The notes beneath the pieces are model-generated. The model ran no database searches. It saw nothing but the letters and a program-made list of their open reading frames with translations, and was not told where the DNA came from. From contig JAAXXJ010000176.1 of NCBI GenBank assembly GCA_013334545.1, forward strand, positions 1-6,426: a DNA stretch of 6,426 nt, given 5' to 3'. A program made the translations under genes and the position numbers. Origin of the DNA: Nitrospirota bacterium (lineage in GTDB: Bacteria > Nitrospirota > UBA9217). Of this stretch, positions 4,374-6,426 are shown in pieces; position 1 is the first letter of the stretch; the number at the start of each line of letters is the position of its first letter.

Positions 4374-5552
4374 ATGAGTAAAGATGTTAAAACACCCATG
4401 CTTGACGACCTGGAAAAGGGCGCGTGGCCGAGCTTTGTAAAAGAGATCAAGACGGCCGCAAAGAGGAGCAACACCGCGCAGGACCTGCTTGGTATCCTTG
4501 AAAGATCTTATCGGGACAAAGTGACCCACTGGAAGCACGGCGGTATCGTGGGCGTCCTCGGTTACGGCGGAGGCGTTATCGGCCGCTACTGCGACCTTCC
4601 CGAGGAATTTCCCGGCGTGGCCCACTTCCACACGGTCCGCATCAATCCTCCGTCCGGATTCTTCTACACCTCCAAGGCCCTGAAAGAGCTCTGCGATATC
4701 TGGGACAAATACGGCAGCGGCATGACGAACATGCACGGGTCCACGGGCGACATGATCTGGCTCGGAACACAGACCGACAAGCTGGAGCCGATCTTCGCCG
4801 AGATCACGGCAAAGGGCTGGGACCTCGGCGGCTCCGGTTCCTGCCTCCGCACCCCGAGCGCCTGCGTGGGCATGGCCCGTTGCGAGTATGCGAACATCGA
4901 CACCATGAACATCTGCCACACCCTTACCCAGAAGTTCCAGGATGAGCTCCATCGTCCCGCCTTCCCCTACAAGTTCAAGATCAAGGTTTCCGGCTGCGCC
5001 AATGACTGCACCGCAGCGGTCGCCCGCGCCGACATGTCCATCATCGGCACCTGGAGGGATTCCATCCGCATCGACCAGGCGGAAGTGAAGAACTATGCTG
5101 CTAAGATGAACATCGCCGAAGAGATCGTCGGCATGTGCCCGACCCACTGCATGAGCTTTGATGGTGGCGCCTTGAAGATCAACGACAAGGACTGCAACCG
5201 CTGCATGCATTGCATCAACCAGATGCCGAAGGCGCTCCGTCCCGGCAAGGAGAAGGGCGCGACCATCATGCTCGGCGGCAAGGCCCCGATCGTGACCGGC
5301 GCACTCATGAGCTGGGTCATCGTTCCCTTCATGAAGCTCGAAGCGCCCTATGACAACCTGGAAGACCTCATCCGCAAGCTCTGGGAGTGGTGGGATGAGT
5401 CAGGTAAGAACCGCGAGCGCATCGGCGAGCTCGTCGACCGTATCGGTATGAGGTCCATGCTGGAATCCACCGGCCTCCCGCCGGTGCCGCAGATGGTGAA
5501 GGCGCCGCGGACCAACCCCTATGTGTTCTGGGCGCCGGGCGAAGTGAAGTAA
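4374..5552 (+). CDS. dsrA: Dissimilatory sulfite reductase, alpha subunit
   Basis: DsrA pairs with DsrB as the cytoplasmic alpha2beta2 siroheme enzyme that reduces sulfite in sulfate/sulfite respiration, passing intermediates to DsrC. Seen in order: N-terminal TPMLDDLEKGAWPSFVKEIK; HWKHGGIVGVLGYGGGVIGR (52-71); TNMHGSTGD (118-126); GGSGSCLRTPSACVGMARC (152-170) and KVSGCANDC (204-212), which give the C-X5-C (164, 170) and C-X3-C (208, 212) siroheme-[4Fe-4S] ligands; then a ferredoxin insert with Cys255 (CPTHCM) and C274/C277/C280 (CNRCMHCINQMP). RERIGE and RTNPYVFW close the protein. It is 392 residues, shorter than the 437 of Desulfovibrio vulgaris, lacking an insertion before the ferredoxin part and a C-terminal tail. 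AAGGAGG (4360-4366) lies 7 nt before the ATG. The sequence resembles reductive bacterial DsrA more than the oxidative type of sulfur oxidisers. Cys157 stands where I recall Asn or Asp in relatives. Confidence 0.97.
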   Translation: MSKDVKTPMLDDLEKGAWPSFVKEIKTAAKRSNTAQDLLGILERSYRDKVTHWKHGGIVGVLGYGGGVIGRYCDLPEEFPGVAHFHTVRINPPSGFFYTSKALKELCDIWDKYGSGMTNMHGSTGDMIWLGTQTDKLEPIFAEITAKGWDLGGSGSCLRTPSACVGMARCEYANIDTMNICHTLTQKFQDELHRPAFPYKFKIKVSGCANDCTAAVARADMSIIGTWRDSIRIDQAEVKNYAAKMNIAEEIVGMCPTHCMSFDGGALKINDKDCNRCMHCINQMPKALRPGKEKGATIMLGGKAPIVTGALMSWVIVPFMKLEAPYDNLEDLIRKLWEWWDESGKNRERIGELVDRIGMRSMLESTGLPPVPQMVKAPRTNPYVFWAPGEVK

Positions 5553-5593
5553 CGATCGACAATCGCGAATAATCCCAAGGAGGAAGACCTAGA

Positions 5594-6373
5594 ATGGCTG
5601 ACAAACCGAAAAGAATAACGGACATCGGTGCACCTGACTATCATAAATTCCTGCCTCCCGTGATCACAAAGAACTACGGGAAGTGGAAGTATCATGAACA
5701 GATGGGCAAGGGCGTGATGAAGCACGTCTCCGAGACCGGTGACGAGGTCTACACCGTGCGCATTGCAACGCCCCGACTCGTGAGCACGGACTACATCCGC
5801 GAGATGTGCGACATTTCCGAGAAGTTCAGCGGCGGTCACCTCCGCTGGACGACGCGCCACAATGTCGAGTTTTTCCCCGAGAAGGGCCAGGTCGACGGCC
5901 TCGTCGCCGACCTTAAGAAGCGCGGCCACCTCGTCGGCGGCATCGGCTACGGCATCAGCAACGTGGTGCACACCCAGGGGTGGATCCATTGTCATACGCC
6001 GGCAACCGACGCCTCGGGCGTGGTTAAGGCGGTCATGGATGAGCTGCATGAATATTTCACCACGAAGAGCCTGCCGGCACGCGTGCGCATCGCGCTTGCC
6101 TGCTGCCTGAACATGTGCGGTGCGGTGCACTGCTCCGACATCGCCATCCTCGGCATTCACCGCAAGCCGCCGAAGGTCAATGAGGCGACCCTCGCCAACC
6201 AGTGCGAGATCCCGACGACCATCGCCTCCTGCCCGACGGGCGCCATCGCCCCGAACCCGGCTACCAAGACCGTGAAGATCAAGGATGAGCGCTGCATGTA
6301 CTGCGGCAACTGCTACACCATGTGCCCGTCGCTGCCGATTGCTGACGGCTCCGGCGACGGCATCGCCATCTAG
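5594..6373 (+). CDS. dsrB: Dissimilatory sulfite reductase, beta subunit, frame interrupted by TAG
   Basis: DsrB is the partner of DsrA and carries the catalytically active siroheme in characterised enzymes. AAGGAGG (5577-5583) lies 10 nt before the ATG, and dsrA ends 41 nt upstream, so the two form one operon. Seen: RITDIG and FLPPVITKNYG at the N-terminus, GGHLRWTTRHNVEF (80-93), NVVHTQGWIHCHTPATDASG (123-142), and LACCLNMCGAVHCSD (168-182). Cys133, 170, 171 and 175 have the same spacing as the siroheme-cluster ligands of D. vulgaris DsrB (151, 188, 189, 193). The ferredoxin part has Cys213 and C234/C237/C240 (CMYCGNCYTMCP). After DGSGDGIAI the frame meets TAG at codon 260, while homologous sequence continues beyond it. 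A product ending here would lack roughly 100 C-terminal residues of the usual about 380. It may therefore be a pseudogene, a sequencing error or a readthrough gene. Confidence 0.93.
   Translation: MADKPKRITDIGAPDYHKFLPPVITKNYGKWKYHEQMGKGVMKHVSETGDEVYTVRIATPRLVSTDYIREMCDISEKFSGGHLRWTTRHNVEFFPEKGQVDGLVADLKKRGHLVGGIGYGISNVVHTQGWIHCHTPATDASGVVKAVMDELHEYFTTKSLPARVRIALACCLNMCGAVHCSDIAILGIHRKPPKVNEATLANQCEIPTTIASCPTGAIAPNPATKTVKIKDERCMYCGNCYTMCPSLPIADGSGDGIAI
6371..6373 (+). other. In-frame amber codon inside dsrB
   Basis: TAG replaces one codon between GDGIAI and VGGKVSNAR, a stretch that is continuous in DsrB proteins. From memory the position is Trp in many DsrB and Met in D. vulgaris. TGG to TAG needs a single G-to-A change. 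Confidence 0.85.
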
Positions 6374-6426
6374 GTGGGCGGCAAGGTGTCCAACGCACGC
6401 GGACCGGCCCGCATGTCCAAGCTGGT
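6374..6426 (+). CDS. dsrB: Continuation of the dsrB frame after TAG (partial, runs off the window)
   Basis: The same frame reads VGGKVSNARGPARMSKL to the last full codon. This matches the DsrB segment that follows the ferredoxin domain (VGGKVSN...-F/M-SK). The first codon is GTG, a possible reinitiation start directly after the stop, but there is no Shine-Dalgarno-like sequence just upstream. The remaining roughly 80 residues of a full DsrB would lie beyond the window. Confidence 0.8.
   Translation, partial: MGGKVSNARGPARMSKL

Noticed and set aside
4338..5210. 290-codon minus-strand open frame across dsrA
   Set aside because: It is antisense to a clearly conserved dsrA. Long antisense frames are expected in GC-rich genes.
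5519..6160. 213-codon minus-strand open frame across dsrB
   Set aside because: It is antisense to conserved dsrB and rich in Ala, Val, Asp and His typical of shadow frames.

Overview
The window is bacterial DNA, mostly about 60% G+C. It carries a dissimilatory sulfite reductase locus (dsrA, dsrB) next to a housekeeping operon. The reductive-type DsrA and DsrB sequences point to an anaerobe that respires sulfate or sulfite. An MglA-type GTPase, the MEP isoprenoid genes and a DUF4124 protein fit Nitrospirota (Thermodesulfovibrionia-like) or Desulfobacterota. The phylum is inference: there is no rRNA or other firm marker here.

Layout. Positions 1-3075 hold five plus-strand genes, closely spaced or overlapping: the 3' part of an MglA-like GTPase gene, ispD, ispF (4-nt ATGA overlap with ispD), a small exported DUF4124 coiled-coil protein, and a short cysE. 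They look like one transcription unit. A 117-bp convergent gap follows, then an OsmC-family gene on the minus strand (start placed at 3612). Positions 3613-4373 have no convincing gene. Much of this stretch is strikingly AT-rich (hand count about 32% G+C over 3661-4080) and lies directly upstream of dsrA. dsrA (4374-5552) and dsrB (from 5594) both have strong Shine-Dalgarno sequences and are 41 nt apart.

How the genes relate. IspD and IspF catalyse two steps of the MEP pathway. CysE makes O-acetylserine, the carbon skeleton that accepts sulfide in cysteine synthesis. DsrAB reduces sulfite using siroheme and [4Fe-4S] clusters. The AT-rich stretch looks like a control region for dsrAB. It contains a good sigma-54-type -24/-12 element, two sigma-70-like promoters, and two copies of a TTGG-N8-CCA dyad at enhancer distance from the sigma-54 element.

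Main oddity. The dsrB frame is interrupted by TAG at 6371-6373, just after the ferredoxin domain. It then continues in the same frame with recognisable DsrB sequence (VGGKVSNAR...) to the window end. This could be a recent nonsense mutation, a sequencing error, reinitiation at the adjacent GTG, or amber readthrough. TAG also ends mglA and the DUF4124 gene, which argues against wholesale recoding.
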